DNA of 64,000 nucleotides from Liolophura sinensis. Its lineage: Eukaryota > Mollusca > Polyplacophora > Chitonida > Chitonidae. The stretch covers positions 7,825,704 to 7,889,703 of the forward strand of contig NC_088304.1 of NCBI RefSeq assembly GCF_032854445.1. The letters are read 5' to 3'. A program made the translations under genes and the position numbers. Every line of letters begins with the position of its first letter. Position 1 is the stretch's first letter. This document shows, piece by piece, positions 1 through 13,500 of this stretch. A model generated the notes under the pieces. That model saw only the letters and a list, made by a program, of their open reading frames with translations. It did not search any database and was not told the DNA's origin.

Positions 1-1410
1 AAAAAATGCAACAGTCTTGAAATAATGAAAGACTTGCTATCAATATCATACTCTCAATACATTGGCAGAACCACATATAGTTTGGTGTTAGTTACATATC
101 AGACTGAACCACATTTACTGTTTCAGTACTCTGATTACATTAATTAGTTGGACAACCACCTAAAGTCCATGGTGGAATCATAACCGATTACAGCCATCCA
201 ACACATTGACAATTACTGTGGTTCAAACTGAAACCATCTGCTTTCTGATGAACACCAGTGCCAGTGTGTTACAAGCATATTGTGAACCACTAACCTGCAC
301 ATAAAGTCATAAACCACCTAGTCTGTGAGTGAACTATTATGTTACAAGTATGTTACAATGTTGCACTGATTTCAAGTACCTCTGCCTCACAATTACATGT
401 CCCTCTTTTTTTCAGACCAATTTTGACCCCAAATGTTCACCTTTTAATTTCCCCGATCTAATCTGTACACTATATCGACTTAATCTAATTATAATTGAAC
501 TCAACAGTAGAACCAATTTTTCATACCCCTGTCTTTGATGCCAAAAGTAATACAGAAGTAAACATTTGCCAAAAGGTTTGAATGAGGTTCTGTTAACAGT
601 TACAGGTAAGTCATATCAGGACAAGTGACCAGGAAGACAGTGTGAGAACCTACACACCATCTGTTTCACATTTTCTGATAGAGGTTAGACTCTATCCACC
701 AGTGGTCTAATGAACATGATGGGTCATCAACTGCTTTTAGATACTCGCAAGCTTCAATGCTGCAGTTGTGATCGAGCACATGAACTACTCTTGCCAACTG
801 AGTAAATTTAACGCTTCCAACCCGAAATATCCCAAAACGTGTTGACCTGTACAGGAGTCACTCAACAGTATACACACTGTCATTGGCAGAACATTATTAC
901 TGGACAAGTCTTGAGTCTAAATTAATTTTTTGGTTAATTGGGCAGGGGGACAGCAATTTAGACAACACTCACATGACAAATATGTTGGCAACAACAGGTA
1001 ATGAGCGAAAGATCCCAGATCTAAATATCCCTGCAGACGAACAACTGAAGTCGCTGGCGACCTTTCAGACGAACAACAAAGCAGCCAACAACCCTACAAC
1101 CACATAGGCTAAAACTTTGGCGATCACCTGGCAGCAGGTCGGCGACAGAATATCCAGTTGCTCAGCCTTTCAGACTGCAGATGTTTTTCTGTTCAGGATC
1201 TCAACTTTCTGACCATTCTACACCCAGTTACAAGCTACTGGAGTTGTCCACAGCACAGGTTCACAAACAGTATAAAGGTCTTTAATATTGCAATAAATGG
1301 TAGACGCACATGGATCCGCTCAGAATCACAGGCTAGGGGAGACCCTAGGTTTGTCTGAGCACTGACTTGTGACGTCAGTGGTTATGCCTCGCCAGGGGTG
1401 AGGGTGGGGC
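1..1410. other. 3' flank of rabaptin, no gene seen
   Basis: AT-rich sequence holding the presumed 3' UTR of rabaptin and unassigned DNA. No conserved coding frame on either strand. Confidence 0.6.
1281..1286 (-). terminator. Possible polyadenylation signal for rabaptin
   Basis: ATTAAA on the minus strand about 125 nt past the stop. It is a common variant signal, but chance is quite possible. Confidence 0.3.
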
Positions 1411-1578
1411 TCAGTCAGGGGTTGTGGGCACCTCGGTACTGAAGTAAGGCGTGGCGTCCTTGATAAGAATGGTGTGGCACACATCACACACTTTTGACGC
1501 TCGAAAGTTCGGTCCACTGTTCACAGACTTTGAGGTGCAGTCAGCACAAAATATTTTCCCACAGTGACGACAGTGGTG
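1411..1578 (-). CDS. RABEP1: Rabaptin exon 22, end of FYVE finger and stop (residues 926-980)
   Basis: 168 nt including TGA. HHCRHCGKIFCADC and KVCDVC supply six zinc-binding cysteines, and RRKHHCRHCG fits the PI3P-binding R(R/K)HHCR motif. KVC replaces the usual RVC. A 20-residue tail follows. Confidence 0.94.
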   Translation of the reverse strand, partial: HHCRHCGKIFCADCTSKSVNSGPNFRASKVCDVCHTILIKDATPYFSTEVPTTPD

Positions 1579-4500
1579 CTGAAATAAATAAAAATAGAGA
1601 GTAAAAAATCAAAAAGACTTGAAAGTACAGTTCAAAAATTTTTAATTTTATGCATTATTTCCTTGTTTCAAGCATGAGAGACACGTTGTGTCTTTTTCAA
1701 CTTTTTCACATATGAAAAAGCAACTTTCAGTGCAATTTATACACATTTTAAGCTGATTTTGGAGACAAAACCACATTGGTTGGATTGGTCAATTTCAGGG
1801 CTTTATAAAAGTGTAATTTTATCAGTGTACACAGAATAATGCCTTTAGAATATGCTTGAACCTTGTAAAACTTATGAAAAGGTTGAAGAATTACAGTAAA
1901 TTCTGATGGAGTAGACCTTGAACTATGAGGACCAGGGTACCATTATGCTAATGCAATATTAGGGTACACAGCTGTCTCCAGCATTTCATCATTTACCATC
2001 CTGTGTTGTCGGGAATGTTTCAGGAGGTACATTACATATTCCTTTATACATGTACATCTCCAGGTTTTGGCATGAAGCACGAGTTCATAGCACCAAGTAC
2101 TTTTCTAATGTACACCCACTCCTGTGACATGAATGCTTGAGGACTACAGACCTCCAATGACAGCACATTACACCACTCAGCCAGCCATGTTATAATTTAG
2201 AGACAACTGAAAGATTGATTACAGTACCTGGGTCCAAAGACGGTGGCAAACAAGATACAAACTTAAACACAGGCTACAAAACAACCTCATACAAGTCATA
2301 GGCCATGCTTGCCTGATGGAGACAAAGATCATGCAATTCATTATACACAAACAGAAACCCTAAGAAACAAGCAAACAGTACAAGGCAAAACATGAAACTT
2401 GCAGAAGATTGACTGATTGATTGACTGATTGATTAGTGTTAAAACAGTTACAGAATCATTTCTTATTGGCTGGTATAAGAGACTGGTATGTCCAGGCTAT
2501 GCTTTGCCTAAGATAAATTTTAGGTATGGCACATTTATTCAAGCCATGGTTAAAGATGCACAATTTAACCCAAGAAATCCTGTCTCCACTGTCAGCCAAT
2601 CAGCACCAATTTTAACCGAGGAAACCCTGTCTCCAATGTCAGCCAATCAGCATCGATTCTGTGTGCCTTTAAAGCTATTTATGTTAACTAAAGTTTAGCA
2701 TTTTTCAAGTCACAAACTTTGAATGAATCATCACCTTTACAGTTTTTGTGAAATTTGATCAATTTGTCATTCAAAAAAACCTAAGTGTTGGCACAAAAAG
2801 TATCATTTTAAGGCCTTTATTTGTTCCTAAAAGTGCACTTTTACCCACCAAATTTCAGATATACAGTTTAAGATTGGGGAAAATGGGAGTGTAAGAACAC
2901 AATCTCAACCAACTGAGCCCATGATGCTAAAAACTCCTAAGTGGTCATATTTATACGCACACTGTTCATGTATACACAAACACAAATACACGCCTGGAGT
3001 GAAAGCACTTGCGGTTTTATTACATAACACATTGTGATTGTTAAAATAAGTCTCTTGCAATTTTTATTCCAATAAGCAAGCAAAGAGTCTATCTAAGCCG
3101 TGAACCACTGACACCTCTGCCACAAGTTATGATAAAGCCCCAAGTCAGGGCTAAAACTTTGGATTTCTTAGTACAGAATTATGGTCACTTCTGAGACGAG
3201 ATGCATGTGTTTTTTTGTTTTTTGTTTCTTTCCTTCTTTTGCTAATACGTAATCTCCACGCAATACATCTTTTCACTGACAACCATGCCAAACATATTGG
3301 CTCATTTGCTACATGTCATTTACCAATACCTCAGAATCAAGTCAAAATGTACAAGTTTAACTTAGTATTCGTCATTTCTTACTTATTTTCAGTGGATACG
3401 TTAAAATATTGAGGTACGTACATTTTACTGATTAATTCATCAAATTAAAGGAGACCTTGCATATTTTTCTTTTAGTTAATATCTCCTGCATTTAATACAT
3501 CATGCACATCTTACAGAGCTCTTGATACACTTCACAAACAGTTCTCAAGATCGGCAAAAAATTGGTTTGAAATACCGATCAATACAACAAATGAATTTTA
3601 ACTATTTTCTTAGAGTGCCAATTCAAACTCTTAGTGAGGCCATTTTATTTAGAGAGACAGACAAAATGGCTGGTTATTGTGGCAGAGATGTGAGTGGGGT
3701 GAGGAGGAGGGTGGTAAAGTAGAAGAGTGCACACACCTTGGCCCTCACCTTTCTCCGCGTGACACTGAAGCTCTGTTTACAGTTATTGCACTCCTCTACA
3801 TCATCCTCGTGCTGCCATCGTACCTCATTCTCTGCTTGACGAATCTTCTCCAGCTGTATCTGTTAACCAGAGAGACAAATCAACAGGCATAAGCGCAAAG
3901 GCACAAGAGCAAGACTAGGCAGATAGACATCGGTACATAGGCATGACTGTCAAAATATATAAAGTAGAAAATATACCAGCGTAAATCCATCAGCAATGAG
4001 ACAAAGGCTAAAAAAAAAAAAGTGTAAACATGATAAGCTGAGAGAGAAAATAAAAGTGCATCAACATTAGAGCCTTACAAATACAATGTAATCAGTTACA
4101 ATCTATTGAAAAGACCAGAAGAGCAAGAAAATTAAAAGACGCAGAAGGAAAACAGTCTTAACATGAAAAGAGCTAGAAAAACGACAACTGCATCAACATT
4201 CATACACACAAACAAATCAGCATAAAGATAAACAATGACTGAAAAAAGCAAATGCATCAGAAATTACACAAAGATAGACAAAATCCCAAAATATAAAGCT
4301 GTGCTAAACAATCACCAAGTAAATGCATCAGTGCTCATGTGGCATATATACCAAATTCTCTGATCATTTAACAACCACCAAGTAAATGCATTAGTGCTCA
4401 TGTGACAGACATATATACCAAATTCTCTGATCATTAAACAACCACCAAGTAAATGCATCAGTGCTCATGTGGCAGACATATATACCAAATTCTCTGATCA

Positions 4501-7500
4501 TTTAACAACCACCAAGTAAATGCATCAGTGCTCATGTGGCAGACATATATACCAAATTCTCTGATCATTTAACAACCACCAAGTAAATGCATCAGTGCTC
4601 ATGTGGCAGACATATATACCAAATTCTCTGATTATTAAACAACCACCAAGTAAATGCATCAGTGCTCATGTGGCAGACATATATACCAAATTCTCTGATC
4701 ATTTAACAACCACCAAGTAAATGCATTAGTGCTCATGTGGCAGACATATATACCAAATTCTCTGATCATTTAACAACCACCAAGTAAATGCATCAGTGCT
4801 CATGTGACAGACATATATACCAAATTCTCTGATCATTTAACAACCACCAAGTAAATGCATCAGTGCTCATGTGGCAGACATATATACCAAATTTTCTGAT
4901 CATTTAACAACCACCAAGTAAATGCATCAATGCTCATGTGGCAGACATATATACCAAATTTTCTGATCATTTAACAACCACCAAGTAAATGCATCAGTGC
5001 TCATGTGGCAGACATATATACCAAATTCTCTGATCATTTAAGAACCAAGTAAATGCATCAGTGCTCATGTGGCAGACATATATACCGAATTCTTTAATAA
5101 TTAAACAATCAACAATAGATGTATACAAAACAAAACTTTCAGGATTTGACATTAATACTACACTGATATATCCAACATGTATCATGCTTCGTGGAAGAAC
5201 TACGAATAATACAACTGAAGACTCACCTGTAGAGACTGTGATAATTTGACAAAATCTCTCTGTACTGCTTCACTGTTGTCTAAATCCATCTGAAGAGACT
5301 GGAGTTTGGCTCTGTGAGAGAGAGCTTCCTGCTCAAGTTTTGTCTGAAAGGTAAAGTAATTCGTACATATCAAATCTGTTGAATATCCAATATTCCCCAC
5401 CTCGTGCACCAGGGTCGGATACAGCCTTCTAATTCGGGCACCCTTTCAGCCGGGGTCTAGGGGCAACACCCTGGTGGGGGGGTTAGTGGGTAAAAAATAG
5501 CGTAAAATTTGAATGACACAGTCGAAGTACAAGGGTTTTCTGTACCTGTTTATCTACGTCTCAATGCTCTTTTATGGTTGAAAAAAAAAATATATTTACA
5601 GAACTGAAGATTTGCACAGTATTTTTAATAATGATGTACATGTATGATCTATCAATGGATTATACATTTAAGAAAGTACAATGACTTTTTCTGTAAGACA
5701 GACCTGGCTGTTCAATCAAAGTTACTTTCTCAGCACTGGGGTTAAATTTTCATGGGGGAGAGGGGAAAAAAATTGGCTCCAAGTCCCACGCTGCGGTCTG
5801 CGTATTCATCTTTTTTGGGACAGTAAGAAATCGTCCTATTCCTCCACCGGTAGATGAAATCAAATCAGTACGTTTCTCACAAGGGACATAGCTAGAACTT
5901 TGCATATTGTGCGAGTGGCTGGTTGTTTTTGGCCTACTGAGGCATTTTGGCGACTCCAGAGTCAAAAGTTTGTACACACGTACAATGTATTGTAAAGACA
6001 CAAACCACAAGACGGATGTAAATAAACACTAGGAATGAGGTAAAAGGTTGTGCAGTAGTCAACGGCGCAAATGTATGACGAATGGAGGCCACGACAACAG
6101 AGTTGAAATGAAAAACCGCTCGTTAAATCTTCTCTATTTGCCAAATTTAAATTTGAATTGTTCTTTGAATTTGGGCTCTTTTGTTAAGTTTATTTGGGCA
6201 TCTGGGGGGATTTCTTACTTTGGGCGCCAGTAACCGGCATGAAAATCATTCTGTATCCGACCCTGTGTACACAAAGTTGGGCCAGTAGACTGGCGTAAAA
6301 CTAGACCTTAACCAAAAACTTAACTGGACACACAAATGGACTAGAAAAATATCTATATTTCAACTTTCTGTAACTACATATTACCCTGACTATCAAAAAA
6401 CTTCCTGACCATATTGACTCCTTCCTGAGCCCTTTCCACTTATCTCCCCTTATGGTTGACAATCTCCACTGCCCCCTTCACACCTCACCAACACGCTGGC
6501 ATAGTAATCTTGCTTCTTACCACTCTTATCATGACTTAAGACTGCTCCTCCATCTAACCTCCTTACCTTGGCCATGGACTGCTCCACAACCCATCCCCAC
6601 TCCATACCCTGGACTGCTCTTCCACCCATCCCCCTCCTTACCCTGGCCATGGACTGCTCCACCAATCATCCCCACTCCTTACCCTGGACTGCTTCTCCAC
6701 CCATCCCCCTCCTTACCCTGGCTGTGGACTGCTCCTCCACCCATCCCCCTCCTTACCCTGGCTGTGGACTGCTCCTCCACCTGCTGCTGTAGGGCCTGTA
6801 TCAGCTGTTTTGACTTGGCCTGGATACTTTTCAAAGAATGTTCTGTCTCCTTCAGCTTCTGGTCAGATTCATGCCGACAGCTCCTTTCTCGCTCAAGTTC
6901 GGACCTCACACTTTGTAATACAGCTGAAAATACATACAAAAACAATCATATTTTTGAATTGTGAAGCTATTACTTCATGTGTTTCTACTTGAAATCTGCT
7001 AATGACAGGAGGTATGTCAGGTACCTGGTAAAGAGCTGTTTTCTATACACAATTTAGCATACTTTGTGAAACATTCCTGAGTATGCTGTTAAATATGAAT
7101 CAAATAAATAAATACCAGCAAGTCACAAACAAGCCGATGACCAGCCGAACCATCTGATGAACATGAGGCTGCACTACAGATGTTAGGAGTTCCCAATTTT
7201 AACATGTAAGGTACAAAAAGAATCACTAAAATAATTTTAGATTTTTTTTTTTTTTTTTTACATGTGTAAAGGTTGAAGGAATTGCTATTGTGGGTCACAC
7301 ACAGGGAATTGAACTCGAGTTTTCCCATCTTAAATCTAGTACTACTTGTACTAGCATCTGAGCAAAAAGTGAAATTAGTTTTTGAAAGCTGGCATCCTAA
7401 CACATGATTATACAGGGCCATTAACCATTCCAGATCAGACACCTTTCTACGTGATCCTACAGGAGCGAGACAAAGCTCGTGTACAGGTGGGCGCCATCAG

Positions 7501-10500
7501 CGCAGTGATTTCTCCCAAAATACAGGAATAATTGTTGATAGAGGAGTTTTTTTTTTAGTATCAATGGTATAAAAGCAACTACCTACATCTGACTTAATCA
7601 AAAAAATGACTTATGGGTTGGGTTGAGCGGAGAAATTATGATAACTACTGTTGTATCCCCTGTGAATTTTGTTATGCAAAATCAAGAGGTAAATGCGTGA
7701 ACATATTTAAAGGAGAAGAAAATTTAAATATCAATCAAATACCACTGAAAAGAGTATGCATTTCCTCGCAGGAGCATGCCATAAAAAAATTCTAATATGT
7801 AGCTCAATTATAAATGAAGACAGTGCCAAAATCCGCTATGGGCGACTTCATTTTGCCTAAGAGCTAGTCCTGAAGTCTTCGGTGTTAGGAGGAGAATTAC
7901 TGTTGGAAACTGCAGAAGTGCAGTTCGTACATTTCCGGTAGAACTCTTCTTCCCAGAAGGTAGCAAACAGTACAGTTCGTTTTCCGCTTCCGGGAAACCA
8001 GAATGTTGGACGTAGATTCTGAGTTTACACCAACAAAGTCGGCAGTTTTAACGACTCTCGTTGGGTGAGAGGCAACACATCCCTGCATAAATTACTTAAA
8101 GATGGAGGATGCCATGGGATCAGCCATTTATGTCAGCTTTGCCGTTTTCAGGCTTTACATGTATGGCAAGGAAAAATCGCAAAATTATGCAGCAGGCACC
8201 ACCAGATAGAAAAAAATGTGCTCTTCTCAGCCCACAGTGTCATGTTTTTAAGTTTTCTTCTCTTTTAAATTGCCATGTTTCAGCTTGAGCATGGACGGGG
8301 ATGATAATAATATCCACGCAGCCTGTAAATAGCGCTCTGCTCTACAGTACGGTACATTCGCCATCGGGTGCAGTTCTTAACATAAGGCGAAATCAGTCAT
8401 CTCAGATCAGATCTTGTAATGCACGAGACTCGCTTTCGACATCCATGTTGTAAAAAGTATGACGCCCAAGTCTATTAAAGATGTAATCTCAATGGAGGCA
8501 GTAGATACACCTCTATTTCAGAAAGGCCATTAACCACAAACCTAGCTGTTCTGTCAAGGTGTTGATCTCCTGACTGAGAGTCTCCTCCAGGGTTGTTTTT
8601 TCTTGTTGCTCAGCAACCACCTGGTCCTTCAGGAAGAGTATCTCACTCTTTAACGTCTCCTCCATGTGCTCCTTGGCAACTTTGGCTGCGATGATTTCCT
8701 CCCTGAACTGAAGCAGCTTTAACTGCATCTCCTGGAGAACAAAGTAAGGGAACATGTAATGTAAGGATTTCTTGATTTCTATGATTCACCATATTAAAGG
8801 ATTTTTCATTTACACAATGGCAGTCAGTTTTATTGGCAGAGCACATCACTTTACGTGTTTTAAACCACCGCCCTTTGGCAAGTTACTGATGAACATTCAT
8901 CAGTAATGTGACGTCTTATATGCACACCATACTGGTGGAACACAAGTGATCTTCAGTGAATGTTAATACTACTAAATGGCCAGGACTTCCCAAATGGCCA
9001 CAACTTCCCAAATGGCTACAATTTCCCAAATGCCATGACTTCTGAAATGGCCACAACTTCCCAAATGGCCATGACTTTCCAAATGGCCACAACCAGCAAG
9101 GGAATTGCACAGCTAACCTCTGAGACGGCTGATGCATGGTGGAACCCAAACGTAGTTGTGTTGAAAAAATTACGACAAAGGAGAGTTTTGTAAAATGACA
9201 ACAACGTCTTTGATAGTAACTGTTTTAGAGTTACTTGAAAATATAAAAATAGTCAACGGGTTTATAACTGCATACTAATCATGATTACCGAAATTGTAGT
9301 TTAGCATAGTTTTTAAACACATAGTTTCGGGTTCAAGGTGTGGCCAGTTCTTGCAGCAGCCGCTTACATATTGATTTCCCATGATTCAGTTCACAATTTC
9401 AATCCAAGAGGTTGGCCTATTTCTCCACCAGGTGGTGCGACCTTCTACAGATGATGTAACATGTGTACTGTGCCATGGAGACTAGCTATAAGAAAGTTAC
9501 GTACTTCTATGTAATTTATTTATTTATTTATTAGATTGGTGTTTTACGCCGTACTCAAGAATGTTTCACTTATATGACAGAGGCCAGCATTATGGTGGGA
9601 GGAAAACGGGGAGGGCCCGGGGGAAACCCATGAACATCTGCAGGTTGCTGACGGACCTTCCCACGTATGGCCTGAAAGGAAGCCAGCATGAGCTGGACTT
9701 GAACTCACAGCGACCGCACTTCTATGTTATGGACTTCTAGTAATACTTAATGACACATTTTTTAACATCAAAGCATACACCATTTGTTTTTTGTAATGTC
9801 ATTTTCCCTGTCAACTTCCATGGATACAGATCCGTGTTCTGTGATTTAGCAGAGATCACGTCACTGAAATATGTACAAGTACATACAAGCAGTACTTACA
9901 TCTAAATTGTTGGGTAAATTAATAGTCTCATTCTGTAACTGCTGGGCATGTTTAGAATGTTTCCCAACCAGAGAGTCGTTCTCATTCTGTAACTTCACCA
10001 ACTGAAAGAAAACAAGATATATTGGGATTACATCAACTACTATATTTTGAAGATACATGTAGAACATAACAGCAAAAACAGGTTGTTGCGGTGAATCAGA
10101 ACATCGAACGTCTTTTGTTGTGCGACTTGCTGCGTGTTTCGATTTCATCTTTATTTATCTATTCGTTTATTTAAATGATTGGAGTTTGTTTCATGCCACA
10201 CACCAGAATTTCCCAACAAACAGCGATCGTGAGATTTATGTGTGGAGGAAGCTGGAGTGCCTCGGGTAAAACATTACCATTCTCCAGATACATGTACCCG
10301 ACAAACTCCCTCACTCAAAGCAACAACCAAACAATCAAGGCTTGGATTTGAACCCGCGATCTCACTGGGCTGGGGCCAAGAGGCTGCAATGAGAACAAGG
10401 CTCTAGCAGATTGAGCCTAAGGAGACCCCAGTGACTTACCCTAATTCCTCAACCTTTCACACATGAAAGAGCAATTTTCAGTGCAATTTAAGCACCTTTT

Positions 10501-13500
10501 AATTTGATTTTGGACACAAAACTAAATTGGCGGAATTTCAGGGCTTCACAAAAAAGTTTAATTTTATCTGTCTATACAGACTAATGCCCTCAAAATATGC
10601 TTGAATAAACACCTTGCAAACATTCGAATTAGAGTAATACATTGTAGGTGTATTTTGCCTAAAGTTTAACATTTTCCAAATGACACATTTTGCTTGGTTC
10701 TGATTAATTTGTCCACTATTTTTATGAAGTTTGATTAATTTTGACATACAGCAGAAGTCACCTAATTCTAAACCTAATACCTTGTAACATGAATTTATCT
10801 AAATGGTCTTTTATAACTAGATGTGCCCAGAGTATCAACTATTACAAATTGAACTCACAGGTCCTATGACAGTATAAACTGACATTCATGATACCAAAGT
10901 GTCCTGTAACATTTCACTTACCTCTTTTTGAATTTCTTCTCTCCCTGCAGTTAAACTTTTCTGAAATGTACCAGATAATATCCATGTTAATTCTACAGTA
11001 CTATCTACCAGTCAAATTATCATTGTGATTTATGTCTCTTGATAACATCCTGAAAATAGGCCTGGTTGGTTAGTTCCAATAAAACCTTAGAGTAGGGTCC
11101 TTTTGGGAAAATAGCTCAAATTACCGTCACAAAACTTATTTACAATGATGGGTTGAATTTCTTCTTTTCAACTCAGATACAGCTCTTTTTTATTTGATGG
11201 GTGTTACTGTCATTATTTATTTATTTATTTGACAGGAACTTTACACACTCAACAATATTTCAATTATACAATGGCGGCCAGCATTACAGTCAAAGGAAAC
11301 AGGGGGATCAATATGTATTGCATATCCCACACCAAAACAACCATGCACCTAATAGTAATGTATAAATGTGAAAACTTATTCACTGCATGTATTAAACTGA
11401 ACTCTTGTGAGCCATTCCCATATGACTTCTCAACTCAGATGGCCGAGTGGTTGTCACTAATCTCAAAATAGCTGTTTCAGTCTCAGTCTCAGAAATATAT
11501 TCAAGAAATTATAATGTTTTTTCTTTGGTCTTTGTTGTTAATTTTTGCATAATAAATGTGGGAGAGATGAAATACTTAGAATGAGGATTCATTATTTATG
11601 GCACAGTCTGATTCAAGAATATTATCCTGGATCTAAATCTTGGATGTAACATTTATGGTTGGTAAAGTTAGGAGAAACCACTGCACCTTTCCAGATAACA
11701 GGAATATCTTCTTACTCAAAGCCTAAGCTGGAATCATTCCCTCAGCACCACCCTCCCCACCACCGCTACTCATTAATTGTTTCCGAGGCACTTAATGAGA
11801 CTGAAATCAAACCTTTACCTATGCCTCCCCTCCCCCTCACTGCTCACAAACTCATCCTGTAGTTCAGACTGAGACTGAAATCACCCCATTTCACCTCACA
11901 CCCCAACTCTCAATCCTCACCCCCACCCTGTTACTACTCACCAACTGATCTTGCAGCTCAGACTGAGACTGGATAAACTGCTGCTTCACTTCAGACAGGT
12001 ATTTCTCTGACTCTGTTACTTTGGTTACCAAACTGGATATCTGTAAATACATTACATGAACCACCTCTTCAACTAATTGTTACACTATTGGTGCATTGAA
12101 ATCATCAAGTTTAAAATATCATAACACATAAATATAACTGTAAGACTGGGACACACCTGTATTGTTACACCTATAGTCATCCTGACAGGTGTGAACATTA
12201 CGTCTTAGTTTATCAGGTGATACACTAAAGTACCTGCCCAAGTCAGCTATTGATCTCAGCAGAAAACACTAGTATAATACATGTACTTTTACCCATGAAT
12301 GGAGTCATCTGTTTATCTCAATGTTTTTGTGCGATGCTCTATACTGGTAAAATAGCACATCTCATTATTTACCTGACTTGTACTGTATATCAATATAAAA
12401 ACTAAAGTATGACAATCCCCAAAAAACACCTTTTTAAAAGTGTTCTCACATATCTTTGCCATCAAAAGTATGTACAAGCTATGTGCTGTACTGTTAAAGT
12501 CAAGTTAACATCAGAATACAAGCCTGACCTGCTGACTGGCATCCTCAGCAACTTGTTTGAGATTTGTCTCTAGTTCCTCCTGATACTTCAGCTGATTGGT
12601 GGAGGCATGGCGCTCAGACTTAAGCTGACGATCCAGCGTCTGCGCTTTGGTTGTGCTGTCCTTGAGCTCCTCCTGGACGCTCTGTAGCTGAGCTTCGTAG
12701 TTGCTGCACATATCACAGGGTCGCCCCAGCTTTTCTCTTGATGCCTTCAGCTGCAAAAAAGAGAAAAAAAAACATACTAATGATGCTACTGATAGATACA
12801 ACATGTATTTTTTCAAATTCTAGCGTAACTTGTGCACCTGAGCAGGCAATCTTCATAACGTGTGGATTTTGCTGGGGGTACAAGCATAAAGATAGAAGAT
12901 CTGAAATAAAATATCTGACAAAGGGATCGTAGCATAAAGCCAAAAATCACGGTCAACAGACCAGCTCTTTAAAGACAGCGGTGGCAGGTGGTGGTGGTGG
13001 TGGTGGGGGGGGGGGTGTGTGTAGGTGGGTGTGGGATGATAGGAATGTAATCATTATTTTGTTTTATCCTTTATCCTTAGCTTAACTTTACACCCCGAAG
13101 CACATAATAATATGAGATGACTGTTTCTTATGTACATGTAACACAGTACACAACCCCAGCTCAAGTTAAGAGATGAAGTTTCCAGAGTTATTTGCAAAGC
13201 AAGCCTACAGTATATCCCTAACAATTGCAGTCCTAAGCACAGATCACAGCTGTACTCAAAAAATTAGTAAATTAGACAAGTACAACTCTAGACAGGTTTA
13301 CAGGCGAAAGAAATTTGACTTCCATGTACAGCTGGGTTCAAACCTTCCACCCCATTGATCAGGCGGCAAACAGCCTCTATGACAATGCTTTAGCTGAACA
13401 AGCCATAAGGAAAACATAAATGGAGTACTGTGAAAGCTGGCCCCTAGTAATGATGGGCTAACTTACCTCCCTTTGTAGCAGCTCCCATTCCTTCTCGCTG

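Noticed and set aside
4310-5092. Regular direct repeats resembling a CRISPR array
   Set aside because: The whole 67-bp unit is repeated without unique spacers, and the genome is animal.
6452-6964. 170-codon plus-strand Pro/Leu-rich frame
   Set aside because: Antisense to rabaptin exon 19 and its repeat array.
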